Source: Oceaniferula flava
GTDB taxonomy: Bacteria > Verrucomicrobiota > Verrucomicrobiia > Verrucomicrobiales > Akkermansiaceae
Assembly (NCBI RefSeq): GCF_016811075.1
Contig: NZ_JAFBGL010000001.1
Span: 434,001-498,000, forward strand
Reading direction: 5' to 3'
Length of the DNA: 64,000 nt
A model generated the notes under the pieces. That model ran no database searches and was not told the DNA's origin. It saw nothing but the letters and a program-made list of their open reading frames with translations. Position 1 is the stretch's first letter, and the number at the start of each line of letters is the position of its first letter. Shown here one piece after another: positions 53,431-61,034 of this stretch. The translations under genes and the position numbers were made by a program.

Positions 53431-54197
53431 TAGTTCGTTTGTTCGTCCGCAAGGAGAGCGCCCCGCTCGCGCAAAGCACTGACTCGATCTTCTTGGAAGG
53501 AGGCCCAGTCGAGCGGGGTTCTCCCATCACTGCAGGGTTGATTGATGTCCTCTCCCAGTGAAATTAGTAGATCGACAACATTCAGATTCCCATTCATGGC
53601 AGCGAAGTGCATGGATTCGCCAAATGGCCGACCTAGGGACGCCCATTGCTCAATCACATCCGACCGCCCCTCCATAGCCGCACACTCACAAACCGAACGC
53701 CGATATTCACTCTGCCAGTCGGCAGGCAACGATTCCCAACTGGTAAAGTCGCACTCAGGAGGATCCGGGGGCGTAGGCTTAACCCGCTCAAGCAGATCCG
53801 AGAAACCAGCTGCAAGCTTTGCTCTCTCGCCAGTCTCGTGGTCCCACCAGAAAACAGTATGTGGAGATGCAAGACGCATGACAAATAGGTTACCACCATG
53901 ATCACTACCAATAACGAAGAGGTCGTCCGGAACTGCCCCCTCGTAGCAATCCTGCATACCATCAAGGTCGCTGAATAGAACTCCGTTCTGGGGGTCGATC
54001 CCGTGTAGCGTTCTTATCTCGAAATAGCCTTCATCCCGTGCGATCGCATCAATTGTGTTCTCAATCAGTGATCCTCCTCCACAATCGAGCAGAAACGTTC
54101 TGTAGTCGTCGGGAAGACTAATGCCGCGGGAAGCCTCAAGATCCACCAGCTTCTTGGGATCTGCGCCTCCATAGGGGCTTTCGATGCAGGTGAACAT
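53430..54197 (-). CDS. Cassette 6: SUKH (SMI1/KNR4) domain plus ankyrin repeats
   Basis: From ATG 54197, 255 residues. The N-terminal SUKH domain has SLPDDYRTFLLDCGGGSL, GVLFSDLDGM, LFVIGSDHGGNLFVM and VFWWDHETGE in the usual order. Two to three ankyrin units follow, including FGESMHFAAMNGNLNVVDLLISLGEDINQP. SUKH proteins are widespread immunity proteins against polymorphic toxins. The combination with ankyrin repeats in a cassette is notable. The longer start at 54215 lies in attC 5. Confidence 0.85.
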   Translation of the reverse strand: MFTCIESPYGGADPKKLVDLEASRGISLPDDYRTFLLDCGGGSLIENTIDAIARDEGYFEIRTLHGIDPQNGVLFSDLDGMQDCYEGAVPDDLFVIGSDHGGNLFVMRLASPHTVFWWDHETGERAKLAAGFSDLLERVKPTPPDPPECDFTSWESLPADWQSEYRRSVCECAAMEGRSDVIEQWASLGRPFGESMHFAAMNGNLNVVDLLISLGEDINQPCSDGRTPLDWASFQEDRVSALRERGALLADEQTN

Positions 54198-54203
54198 TTT
54201 TTG

Positions 54204-54329
54204 GCAGAACGTCAAAGCGATGTCACTGCCTGCCGACAGCGCGCTCCGACTTCGGGGTTGATGGTTGAATGTTCATGACGCTTCCGACTCGGCGCGGGCA
54301 GGCAGTTGATCATCCGCGACTTGTTATGC
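54204..54329 (-). other. attC site 5 (126 bp)
   Basis: R'' GCATAACAAG overlaps the stop of cassette 5 (TAA at 54324), and R' is GACGTTCTGC. The outer arms are long, with GCGATGTCACTGCCTGCC facing GGCAGGCAGT, and a non-pairing centre. Confidence 0.85.
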
Positions 54330-54992
54330 CTTGGGTTTTCTCGGTGCGAAATCATCCTTGTTGTCGATGACCCATCGATGAGCAGCCTCCTGCGTCTCTC
54401 TGTCGATTTCGGCGAAAGTGCCCCACTTCGATTCGAGTTCCCGGAGCGCCTCATCCAACGACGCACGATCACTCTCCGACAACTCGGCATAGGGCTCCTC
54501 GTGATCTGGAATCAGACTCCTGTATCCGAATCGATCCAATATGGCCAGGTACTCCGCAACTGCTTCGGCAGCTTTGGTCGCTCCGCATCGTTCGAGACTG
54601 GGCAATACCTGAAAAAGCACTGAGTGATGTCCCTCTACAATCATGTCTAAGAACCCGTTCCGCCAATCGCAAGACAAGCGCCCGACAAAGGTTGGAACCT
54701 GTTCGCAGGTGAGAAGTCTCTGGTCGGGTATCCCTGCCGAATCAGCGAAATACGATAGAACTTCGTAGTGCTCACGACCTCGGAGAATCTCATCAATATC
54801 GTAGGAGACCGGATTCCTGTCGAAATCGGCAAGTTCCTTCGATCTCTCTTTCTTCGATTCTATCTTCTCGCAGTCTTCGCAGAGGATCGAAAGGCCACCG
54901 ATGTCCAAAAACTCAGTCACTCGTCCACAACGCCGACACCTCTTGTTCGGGGTGTCCGCCAGTAAGTCAGAGATGTCCGATTTTTTTGGCAT
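54324..54992 (-). CDS. Cassette 5: zinc-finger protein with DMP19/DUF4375-like domain
   Basis: From ATG 54992, 222 residues. An N-terminal CRRCG...CEDC treble-clef-like pair (about residues 18-38) precedes a helical domain. There GFLDMIVEGHHSVLFQVLPSLERCGATKAAEAV and LDEALRELESKWG resemble the DMP19-like (DUF4375) family; this match is tentative. The start codon overlaps the R' core of attC 4 (GTTATG), and the stop lies in attC 5. Confidence 0.72.
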   Translation of the reverse strand: MPKKSDISDLLADTPNKRCRRCGRVTEFLDIGGLSILCEDCEKIESKKERSKELADFDRNPVSYDIDEILRGREHYEVLSYFADSAGIPDQRLLTCEQVPTFVGRLSCDWRNGFLDMIVEGHHSVLFQVLPSLERCGATKAAEAVAEYLAILDRFGYRSLIPDHEEPYAELSESDRASLDEALRELESKWGTFAEIDRETQEAAHRWVIDNKDDFAPRKPKA

Positions 54993-55117
54993 AACGTTCC
55001 AGCACACCCAATCCGACCGACTCAGCGCGCTTTCATCACTTCTACCACGCTCCCTCCTCCTGTCAATCCTCCGACTCGCCAGCGCGGTCGGATTTGTGGT
55101 GCTGCGTCTTGTTCGCT
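54989..55117 (-). other. attC site 4 (129 bp)
   Basis: R'' AGCGAACAAG and R' CGTTATGC. Outer arms CAGCACACCCAATCCGACC and GGTCGGATTTGTGGTGCTG pair well; the centre is unrelated to other sites. The R' core contains the ATG of cassette 5. Confidence 0.88.
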
Positions 55118-55434
55118 TTGATTACGTATGTCGTAATTTTCTCAGCGCAATGACGCACTTGCCCCCGCGTAGGATAGTCGTCAGGCACAATTTGAATCTC
55201 TTCAACCTCAAGATTCGCTTCATGGAGCCTATTAGCGTCCAAGACACCTTCCAGAACCTCGGCAACGTATTGCTCCAGATCAAACGACGGCTTTTCTGCC
55301 TTGGCGATGGAAGAACGGACCGTAATAACTGGACCACCATCTGGCACCCTGCCGAATCTAAGAGAAACCAATACGCAACCTGGTCCCGTCACATGACTCA
55401 TCCTCACGTATGTATCAGTGCGAATTGTTTCCAT
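55063..55434 (-). CDS. Cassette 4, second gene: unknown protein (123 aa)
   Basis: An alpha/beta protein with an apparent repeating beta core (CVLVSLRFGRVPDGGPVITVRS) and a basic C-terminus encoded by attC 4. No family is recognised. It begins one base after the stop of the preceding gene, with a Shine-Dalgarno-like GGAGG just before that stop. The two therefore form a coupled two-gene cassette, possibly toxin-antitoxin or subunit pair; neither is shown. Confidence 0.7.
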   Translation of the reverse strand: METIRTDTYVRMSHVTGPGCVLVSLRFGRVPDGGPVITVRSSIAKAEKPSFDLEQYVAEVLEGVLDANRLHEANLEVEEIQIVPDDYPTRGQVRHCAEKITTYVIKANKTQHHKSDRAGESED

Positions 55435-55435
55435 T

Positions 55436-55672
55436 CTATTCCTCCGATACGCGAAGAGCTAGTTTTCCACCTTCGATTCTCCAAGAGACATCGAACCCTT
55501 CACAGATACAACCGTGTATTTGGTTCTCCACCTCACCAAGTTTCAACGAAGTCGTCCCCACACACTCGGGACCACAAAATTGTCGCAACGTAATATCGGT
55601 AATTGTTGTATCTTTCGTCTCCTCCCTGAACCGCTGAACCAGAGAGTCTGCCTTCTTCAACACGGGATTCAT
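55436..55672 (-). CDS. Cassette 4, first gene: unknown protein (78 aa)
   Basis: From ATG 55672 (MNPVLKKADSLVQRF). It contains three cysteines (CGPECV and CIC) that could bind metal, and a C-terminal beta hairpin (DVSWRIEGGKLALRV). No family is recognised. The longer frame reaching 55690 begins inside attC 3 and is rejected. It is translationally coupled to the next gene. Confidence 0.65.
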   Translation of the reverse strand: MNPVLKKADSLVQRFREETKDTTITDITLRQFCGPECVGTTSLKLGEVENQIHGCICEGFDVSWRIEGGKLALRVSEE

Positions 55673-55678
55673 CTTTTT

Positions 55679-55805
55679 AGCGAACGTCATAGCGCACCAA
55701 TCCCTGACCGGGAGGCGAACGTCGATGACGGGTTAAGGGTTGTAATCATAAAATCGATCCGAAAACACAGCGCGGTCAGGGATTGGGTGCCGCGACTTGT
55801 TCTCT
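55679..55805 (-). other. attC site 3 (127 bp)
   Basis: R'' GAGAACAAG and R' GACGTTCGCT. The outer arm GCACCAATCCCTGACC pairs with GGTCAGGGATTGGGTGC. It is very similar to attC 2 at both ends and different in the middle. Confidence 0.9.
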
Positions 55806-55816
55806 CTTGGTTTCTG

Positions 55817-56509
55817 TTAGTAAAAGTCATAGTAGATCTTCCACGTTCCGAGCTCGGGATGACGCCAGAATGTCAGACTACCATTGTCAATGACGTTGAG
55901 TTGAATCTTCGCATCCGAAGAAATCTGGAATACAAATTCATGGGGATGCAGGTCGACCCCTGACTGACAGAACGAGGGAAATCCGCCGAACTTGTGGCCA
56001 TACACATGTGATGTGACGTCGTAGTAATTCGAAATCTGGTTGTTACTCTCAAGAGCTAGAAAGGCGTCTTCCTGTTCGGAAGTCAGCCCGCCACCGTCCC
56101 AGACAGGGTGATCTGTCGCGACCAACTCCGAACGTAGGGGAAATGGCTTCAGCCCTTCACCATCGTTCTTGAACTCTTTACGCACGAGTCCAGCAATCTC
56201 CCGATACTCTCGAATCGCAAAGCAACCGTCCATCAAATCAGAATCGCCTTCGAGCTCGGGTGATATAAATGCAGTCAAAAGAGTAAACCCAGAGAGCGAA
56301 GCAGGAATATGGGGAAGTGCCTGAAGATAAAACTGCCCTAACTCCATCATTCGATTGCCGTGCTTGTCCAACGGGACATCCTCGTCTGGCAAGTAATGAG
56401 ATACACGCCCAAGCCATGATTCTTCGATTTCATTGGTGGGGCGGAATCCGCCTACCTCGAATGTCGTGCAGGGTCGGCTTACCTGTTCAAGAAGCGTGGC
56501 GAGATTCAT
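55817..56509 (-). CDS. Cassette 3: DUF1963-like (YwqG) protein
   Basis: From ATG 56509, 230 residues. The C-terminal part (HKFGGFPSFCQSGVD ... FVFQISSDAKIQLNVIDNGSLTFWRHPEL) has the GGxPxWxQ and FLLQIxxD pattern of DUF1963/YwqG proteins, some of which sit beside SUKH immunity genes. The start at 56533 is rejected because it lies in attC 2. Confidence 0.75.
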   Translation of the reverse strand: MNLATLLEQVSRPCTTFEVGGFRPTNEIEESWLGRVSHYLPDEDVPLDKHGNRMMELGQFYLQALPHIPASLSGFTLLTAFISPELEGDSDLMDGCFAIREYREIAGLVRKEFKNDGEGLKPFPLRSELVATDHPVWDGGGLTSEQEDAFLALESNNQISNYYDVTSHVYGHKFGGFPSFCQSGVDLHPHEFVFQISSDAKIQLNVIDNGSLTFWRHPELGTWKIYYDFY

Positions 56510-56514
56510 TTTTG

Positions 56515-56639
56515 AGAGAACGTCATAGCTCACCTATCCCTGACCAAGGGGCGAGCGTAGACTTATGGTGAATAGTTGTAGTGGTCATAAAACGTAACAT
56601 CGGGGCAGGTCAGGGATTAGGTGCAGCGTCTTGTTCTGC
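56515..56639 (-). other. attC site 2 (125 bp)
   Basis: R'' GCAGAACAAG and R' GACGTTCTCT. Outer arms include CACCTATCCCTGACC and GGTCAGGGATTAGGTG. Compared with attC 3 only a few arm bases differ, with compensating changes. Confidence 0.9.
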
Positions 56640-57221
56640 TTAGTTTAGTGTTAAGGCGATAAACCGGAATTGAGGGAATTGCTTTGATGTTTCGATCAGC
56701 TCTGCAAGTGTTCCTTCGGTCATTCCTTTCGTTATAGCTAAATCCAAAACACCCATCTCAATAGTGTCGTTGATCTTACTAAATATCAATACATCCACTA
56801 TCGCGTCGTTGCCGTTTAATTTAGCATTCCTACCCCAAGAGGCATTGGCTAAACGCCAGCCTGCGTCAATATCGCCTTGATAAAAAGGATGTTGACCTGT
56901 GTGTGACCGAAGGCACCAGGCCCAATAATTCTTTCTGCTACGTTCAGGGAAAAAACTCGCTGTAATATAGTTACCTCGCTTTAACTCTCCAGTTCCTAAA
57001 ACTAATGAATCACCATTCTCAATTTGCCGAACTTGAGCTGATTCATAGTTTGAGGCACTTGTGATGTGATAAAACTTTACGCCGGTTGTAGGAGGTTCAT
57101 CACTAGATGAGTAGTGCATGATTTGGCTAAAAACAATAACCTCAGCAGTCTTATCTCGATGTTTGCTGCACCCGACAACTAGAAGAATAATTACACTTAG
57201 AATAATAGGGGTAAATCGCAT
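56640..57221 (-). CDS. Cassette 2: lipoprotein of unknown function (193 aa)
   Basis: From ATG 57221. The signal MRFTPIILSVIILLVVGC has a clear lipobox (VVGC). The mature part is alpha/beta, with EVIVFSQIMHYSSSDEPPTTGVKFYHITS and a Lys/Arg-rich middle. No family is recognised. The upstream extension to 57278 is read through attC 1 and is rejected. Confidence 0.75.
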   Translation of the reverse strand: MRFTPIILSVIILLVVGCSKHRDKTAEVIVFSQIMHYSSSDEPPTTGVKFYHITSASNYESAQVRQIENGDSLVLGTGELKRGNYITASFFPERSRKNYWAWCLRSHTGQHPFYQGDIDAGWRLANASWGRNAKLNGNDAIVDVLIFSKINDTIEMGVLDLAITKGMTEGTLAELIETSKQFPQFRFIALTLN

Positions 57222-57229
57222 ATTTTTTA

Positions 57230-57356
57230 GCAGAACGTCAAGGGTGACCCGCCGCCTACAGGCAGCGCCACTCCGCAACAGGGTTAAGGGTTGAATTAAA
57301 TAGGGTCATGTCGACTCGGGGCGTGTAGGCGGTTGGTGTCCACCCGCTTGTTCTCT
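57230..57356 (-). other. attC site 1 (127 bp)
   Basis: R'' GAGAACAAGCG and R' GACGTTCTGC, with inner arms around CCGCCTACACGCC and GGCGCTGCCTGTAGGCGG. The C-terminal codons and stop of cassette 1 lie inside it. Confidence 0.88.
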
Positions 57357-57773
57357 CAGGTTTTGTTCTGCGCGGTTGATCGCGTCCTCGGCAATCCTGT
57401 CTTGCTCGTCGCGCCGCGAAAACCACTCATGGCCACACCAACTGCAAATGCATGCCTTGGGTGTTGCGACGAGATGGCCACAAGCTTCGCATCTGTTCAG
57501 GTAGAATAGCTCGGGACACTCACTTTCGATTCGCTGCAAAACGCGATCCGTAAAGGCATCGAATCCATCGCGAAGCTCCGAAGCGATATAGGCATCATCC
57601 CAGTCCCCAAACATCTTCCTGAGCATCTTGTCCTGAGAGGGTGAATTCGCAGCCTTTTGCCGTCCGAGATAGGCCTTGTAAACGCTTCGCTCAGCCTCAG
57701 TGCAGATGACGGAGAAATGAGCCCAAAGATAACGTCTTAGCTCCGTCTGCTCATTGTAATCCTGCACGGGCAT
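57306..57773 (-). CDS. Cassette 1: zinc-ribbon protein (155 aa), attI-proximal
   Basis: A mostly helical, soluble protein with a C-terminal zinc ribbon (CEACGHLV ... CICSWCGHEW) and a charged tail encoded by attC 1. The family is not recognised. Being next to attI it is the newest cassette in the usual model, and the most strongly transcribed if a Pc promoter exists. ATG 57773 lies 8 bp from the attI core. Confidence 0.75.
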   Translation of the reverse strand: MPVQDYNEQTELRRYLWAHFSVICTEAERSVYKAYLGRQKAANSPSQDKMLRKMFGDWDDAYIASELRDGFDAFTDRVLQRIESECPELFYLNRCEACGHLVATPKACICSWCGHEWFSRRDEQDRIAEDAINRAEQNLREQAGGHQPPTRPEST

Positions 57774-57781
57774 GTTTTTAG

Positions 57782-57900
57782 AGAGAACAGTGTTATTAGT
57801 TGACTCGAGTAGTAGAAACTTTCAGACGCTTAATTATCATAGCTTGTTAAGTGTAGAGTTGATACCCGTTGTAATGCATAAATTCTAGCTTGTTAGTTCG
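57782..57900 (-). other. attI region of the integron
   Basis: The core GTTCTCT (57782-57788, minus strand) precedes the first cassette and matches the attC R' cores. Between it and intI, the 10-mer TAGCTTGTTA occurs twice in direct orientation (57840-57849 and 57886-57895). These may be the accessory integrase-binding repeats known from attI1. The cassette promoter must lie here or in intI, but no clear -35/-10 pair is assigned. Confidence 0.65.
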
Positions 57901-58070
57901 AGGCGCCGCAAGAGAAATAATGGATAAGTTCTGTTATTTGTATGGATGAATATAGTATCTGGAGGTGTTATTACGGGTTTATTGCTAGTCACAGATGGTT
58001 AAAATACATCCGGAATGAAAGGTGTCGTTTTTTCTTGATCCAATATTCATGTGAACAGTATGTTTGTGTT

Positions 58071-59357
58071 ATGAGTCGGAATGATAATGCAAAGATTGAT
58101 CGGCAGGCTTCGGAGGGGAGGACGGAAGCAAAGATCGTGGACTGGCGTGAGGACATGTTAGCTTCGCGGGATTTGAATGATCGAGAGAAACAGGGGTATG
58201 GTTTTCTGTTATCTTGGTATGAAACGTGGCGTATCTCCAGGCGTTTGCAGCCAAATTTACAGTCAGCTCGTCAATTTTGGAGGCAAGAGGTTCTCGCGAA
58301 AGATCGTAAGCAGTGGCAGTTGGAGCAATGGGCACAAGCTGTTCGCTGGTATTTGCAGTGGCTGGATATATGTGCCAGGCAGGGATGGGCGACGGTGAGT
58401 CTGGCTGAGAAGGTGAGGGATGCGGTGGAGCGGACTGGTGCTAGGCGTGGTTTGGCGTTGAAAACGAGGCAAGGCTACGGCAGCTGGGCCGCCCGTTTTG
58501 CGGCTTGGGCTGGTGTGAGAAAGCGAGTTACGAATCCTGAGTATGCTCGTGATTGGTTGGGGCAATTAGTAAGTCAGTCACGTGTGAGTTATGCGACCCA
58601 GAAGCAGGCCCTGAATGCTCTGGTGTTCCTTTACCGCGATGTGTGTGGCATGGAAGAAGTAGATTTAGGTGTGAAGCTGCGCAAAACACCCAAGCGTATC
58701 CCTGTGGTGTTGGATATGAATGAACTAATGAAATTGATCGAGAAGCTAGAGCCCATCTACCGTCTGCCGGCACAGCTTCAATACGGCGCTGGTCTAAGAG
58801 TCAGCGAGCTAGTGAATCTACGAATCAAAGATGTGGATACTGAACGACGGCAACTCACCGTCAGAGCTGGAAAGGGGGATAAAGATCGGGTAACTGTGGT
58901 GCCAGCTCAGCTGGTAGAATCCATTGAGTTGAACAAAAAACGTGCACGCCTGCTTTATGAAGAAGACCGGCGCAATAAGTCACCAGGAGTGTTTTTACCA
59001 GGGGCTTTGATGAGGAAAATGCCTAAGGCTGGAGAGCGGTGGGCGTGGTTTTGGCTGTTTCCGGCGAGGGATTTGTCGAAAGACCCTGACTCTGGAATCA
59101 TCAGGAGGCATTGCCTTCATCCAGCCGTTTACTCAAGAGCCCTGCAGCGAGCTGCGCTGGCAGCAGGGATTGAAAAACGAGTGACTTCGCATGTGCTCCG
59201 CCACTGTTTTGCTACGCACTTGTTAGAATCAGGTTGTGACTTGCGGACGATCCAAGAGCTGCTGGGGCACGGCGATGTGAGGACAACGGAAATCTACACC
59301 CACGTAGCCAAAGGGGCGAACGGATGTGGTGTTAGGAGTCCGTTTGACGACTGGTGA
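58071..59357 (+). CDS. intI: Integron integrase IntI
   Basis: A tyrosine recombinase of 428 residues from ATG 58071; an in-frame ATG at 57942 would give 471. Catalytic residues are R243 (AGLRVSEL), a Lys in the TVRAGKGDKDR loop, H374-x-x-R377-H (HVLRHCF), a His in LLGHGDV and Y409 (IYTHV). The extra IntI-specific segment before box II (WAWFWLFPARDLS...SGIIRRHCLHPAV) separates it from XerC/D. It recombines attI and folded single-stranded attC. It is longer at the N-terminus than IntI1 (337 residues). It is divergent from the array and intact. Confidence 0.95.
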   Translation: MSRNDNAKIDRQASEGRTEAKIVDWREDMLASRDLNDREKQGYGFLLSWYETWRISRRLQPNLQSARQFWRQEVLAKDRKQWQLEQWAQAVRWYLQWLDICARQGWATVSLAEKVRDAVERTGARRGLALKTRQGYGSWAARFAAWAGVRKRVTNPEYARDWLGQLVSQSRVSYATQKQALNALVFLYRDVCGMEEVDLGVKLRKTPKRIPVVLDMNELMKLIEKLEPIYRLPAQLQYGAGLRVSELVNLRIKDVDTERRQLTVRAGKGDKDRVTVVPAQLVESIELNKKRARLLYEEDRRNKSPGVFLPGALMRKMPKAGERWAWFWLFPARDLSKDPDSGIIRRHCLHPAVYSRALQRAALAAGIEKRVTSHVLRHCFATHLLESGCDLRTIQELLGHGDVRTTEIYTHVAKGANGCGVRSPFDDW

Positions 59358-59417
59358 CAGTGAGGCAGATGCTGACGGCGAGGAGGTTTTCTGTCGCCAG
59401 GAGCTCCGCACAGCTGA

Positions 59418-60839
59418 TCAGGCATCTGCGATGTCTTCGGCCGGGTAGGTCCAAATTTCACTAAGCGTGGGGTGGTAGTGGGGGATGGTGGCCAGCTGGC
59501 CGGCGGTGGCGCGGAAGGCCATGGCGACGACGATCTCGTGGATGAGTTCGGTGGCTTCGGGGCCGACCACGGACCCGCCGAGGATTTCCTTGGTTTCGGC
59601 ATCGGCGATGAGTTTGACGAAGCCGTGCTCGGTGCCGTGCACCATGGACTTTCCGTGATCGTTGAATGGATAGCTTTCCACGATGACCTTTTTCCCTTCC
59701 TCCTCGGCCTCGAGTTCGTTGATCCCGACGGAGGCGACTTGGGGCTCGGTGAAGATGCCGTAGAGCTTCAGGCGGTAGTCCATGAGCTGGAAGCTGCTTT
59801 CTGGATCGCCCCGGAGAAGTTTAGCGGCATTGGTGGCGGCTTTTTCACCTTGTTCGATGGCGAGGTGGACAATTTCGTAGGGGCCGCAGACGTCACCGGC
59901 GGCGAAGATGTGGGGGCAGCTGCTTTGCACGGCCTTACTGATGACCACCTTGCCCTTGTCCAGATCCACTCCGGCCTGTTCCGCCTGCAAGTGCCCGGTG
60001 TTTGGCTTGCGACCGAGGGCGCAGAGGATTTCTGCCGCCTCGACGCTGAGGGATTGATCGTGGTGATCGAAGGTGATTTTTTTCATCCCCTCGGCAGTGG
60101 TTTCCACCTGCTGGATTGAAGTGCCGCAGAAAACTTGCATGCCTCGTGCCTCCAGTGCTTCTTGCAAGGTATCGGCCAGGTCGTGATCCATGCCGCTGAG
60201 CAAGTGCTCGCTGCGCTGGATGACGGTGACTTTCTTGCCAATGCCCTCGTAGTAGTGAGCCATCTCCAAGGCAATGGCACCACCACCTAACACGATGATG
60301 GAATCCGGCACATCTTCTTGGTCTAAGACATCATCGCTGGTGACGTAACCGGTTTCCTCCAAACCGGGGATATCCGGCACCGCGATGGATGATCCGGTGG
60401 CGATGACAAAGCTCTTCGCCGAGACGGTCAACAGCTCGCCACCATCGCGAGGTTTGACTTCCAGTGTATGGGGATCTGTGAAGCGGGCGTGGCCGCGGAT
60501 GAGATCGAATCGGCCGTCCTGCAGCTGCTCCGCGCGGTAATCGCTGAATTCACTGATTAAGCGGCGTTTGCGGGCGATGATGCTGTGGGTGTCCGGCTCG
60601 CCAGCTTCGGCGCGGAGGCCAAATTCTTCAGCTTCGCGAATGACGATGTTTCTGTTAGCCGATTCGATCAGTGTCTTACTAGGCATGCAGCCGCGAAGGA
60701 TGCAAAGGCCACCGAGCTCATCGGCGCCATCGATGACGACGGTTTTCAGTCCTTCGGAAACGGCGGTGCGTGCGGCGGCGTAACCTCCGCTGCCACCTCC
60801 GATGACGGCGAGATCATATGTGTTGGTTGATTGGTTCAT
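59418..60839 (-). CDS. Pyridine nucleotide-disulfide oxidoreductase (dihydrolipoyl dehydrogenase/mercuric reductase family)
   Basis: A 473-residue flavoprotein. It has the FAD-binding GGGSGGYAAARTA, the redox pair in GGLCILRGCMPSKT, the NAD-binding IIVLGGGAIALEMA and the C-terminal dimerisation domain (HGTEHGFVKLIAD). The C-terminal His-Pro active-site motif appears as HYHPTLSE. Such enzymes oxidise dihydrolipoamide or reduce other disulfides or metals; which one cannot be read, and no lipoyl complex gene is nearby. Its start is buried in an 8-bp repeat array that separates it from selB. Confidence 0.88.
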   Translation of the reverse strand: MNQSTNTYDLAVIGGGSGGYAAARTAVSEGLKTVVIDGADELGGLCILRGCMPSKTLIESANRNIVIREAEEFGLRAEAGEPDTHSIIARKRRLISEFSDYRAEQLQDGRFDLIRGHARFTDPHTLEVKPRDGGELLTVSAKSFVIATGSSIAVPDIPGLEETGYVTSDDVLDQEDVPDSIIVLGGGAIALEMAHYYEGIGKKVTVIQRSEHLLSGMDHDLADTLQEALEARGMQVFCGTSIQQVETTAEGMKKITFDHHDQSLSVEAAEILCALGRKPNTGHLQAEQAGVDLDKGKVVISKAVQSSCPHIFAAGDVCGPYEIVHLAIEQGEKAATNAAKLLRGDPESSFQLMDYRLKLYGIFTEPQVASVGINELEAEEEGKKVIVESYPFNDHGKSMVHGTEHGFVKLIADAETKEILGGSVVGPEATELIHEIVVAMAFRATAGQLATIPHYHPTLSEIWTYPAEDIADA

Positions 60840-60842
60840 TAG

Positions 60843-61034
60843 TTGATTAGTTGATTAGTTGATTAGTTGATTAGTTGATTAGTTGATTAGTTGATTAGTT
60901 GATTAGTTGATTGGTTGATTGGTTGATTGGTTGATTGGTTGATTGGTTGATTGGTTGATTGGTCGATTGGTCGATTGGTTGATTTGTTGATTTGTTGATT
61001 TGTTGATTTGTTGATTGGTTGATTGGTTGATTGG
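60843..61034. repeat. Array of 24 eight-base repeats
   Basis: Tandem octamers run without a break: 8 copies of TTGATTAG, 7 of TTGATTGG, 2 of TCGATTGG, 4 of TTGATTTG and 3 of TTGATTGG. Degenerate units run on through the first codons of the reductase gene (to about 60823). It spans the whole selB-to-reductase gap, so it forms the untranslated leader of the reductase. Confidence 0.95.

Larger units (their letters stand above)
49604..59357. mobile_element. Chromosomal integron: intI, attI region and cassette array
   Basis: The integrase gene (plus strand) diverges from a minus-strand array of single- or two-gene cassettes beginning 8 bp from a GTT core at 57782. Between consecutive genes lie sites with a GTTCTNN/GTTATGC-type R' core and an AACAAG-type R'' core, inverted arms, and an unmatched centre. 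The layout (intI divergent, attI, cassettes all in one direction, attC after each gene) is that of a sedentary integron. About 11 cassettes and 12 genes are counted. No resistance gene or transposon ends are seen. Confidence 0.93.

Noticed and set aside
54901-55593. 230-residue plus-strand ORF in the cassette array
   Set aside because: It runs antisense through attC 4 and three cassette genes with good coding character. It is probably chance.
57942-58070. Upstream start for intI
   Set aside because: The extra 43 residues are rich in Trp, Tyr, Arg and Cys and not like other IntI N-termini. ATG 58071 is preferred, though the longer form is not excluded.
60843-61034. CRISPR array
   Set aside because: The units are eight bases long and adjoin without spacers, so this is a simple tandem repeat.
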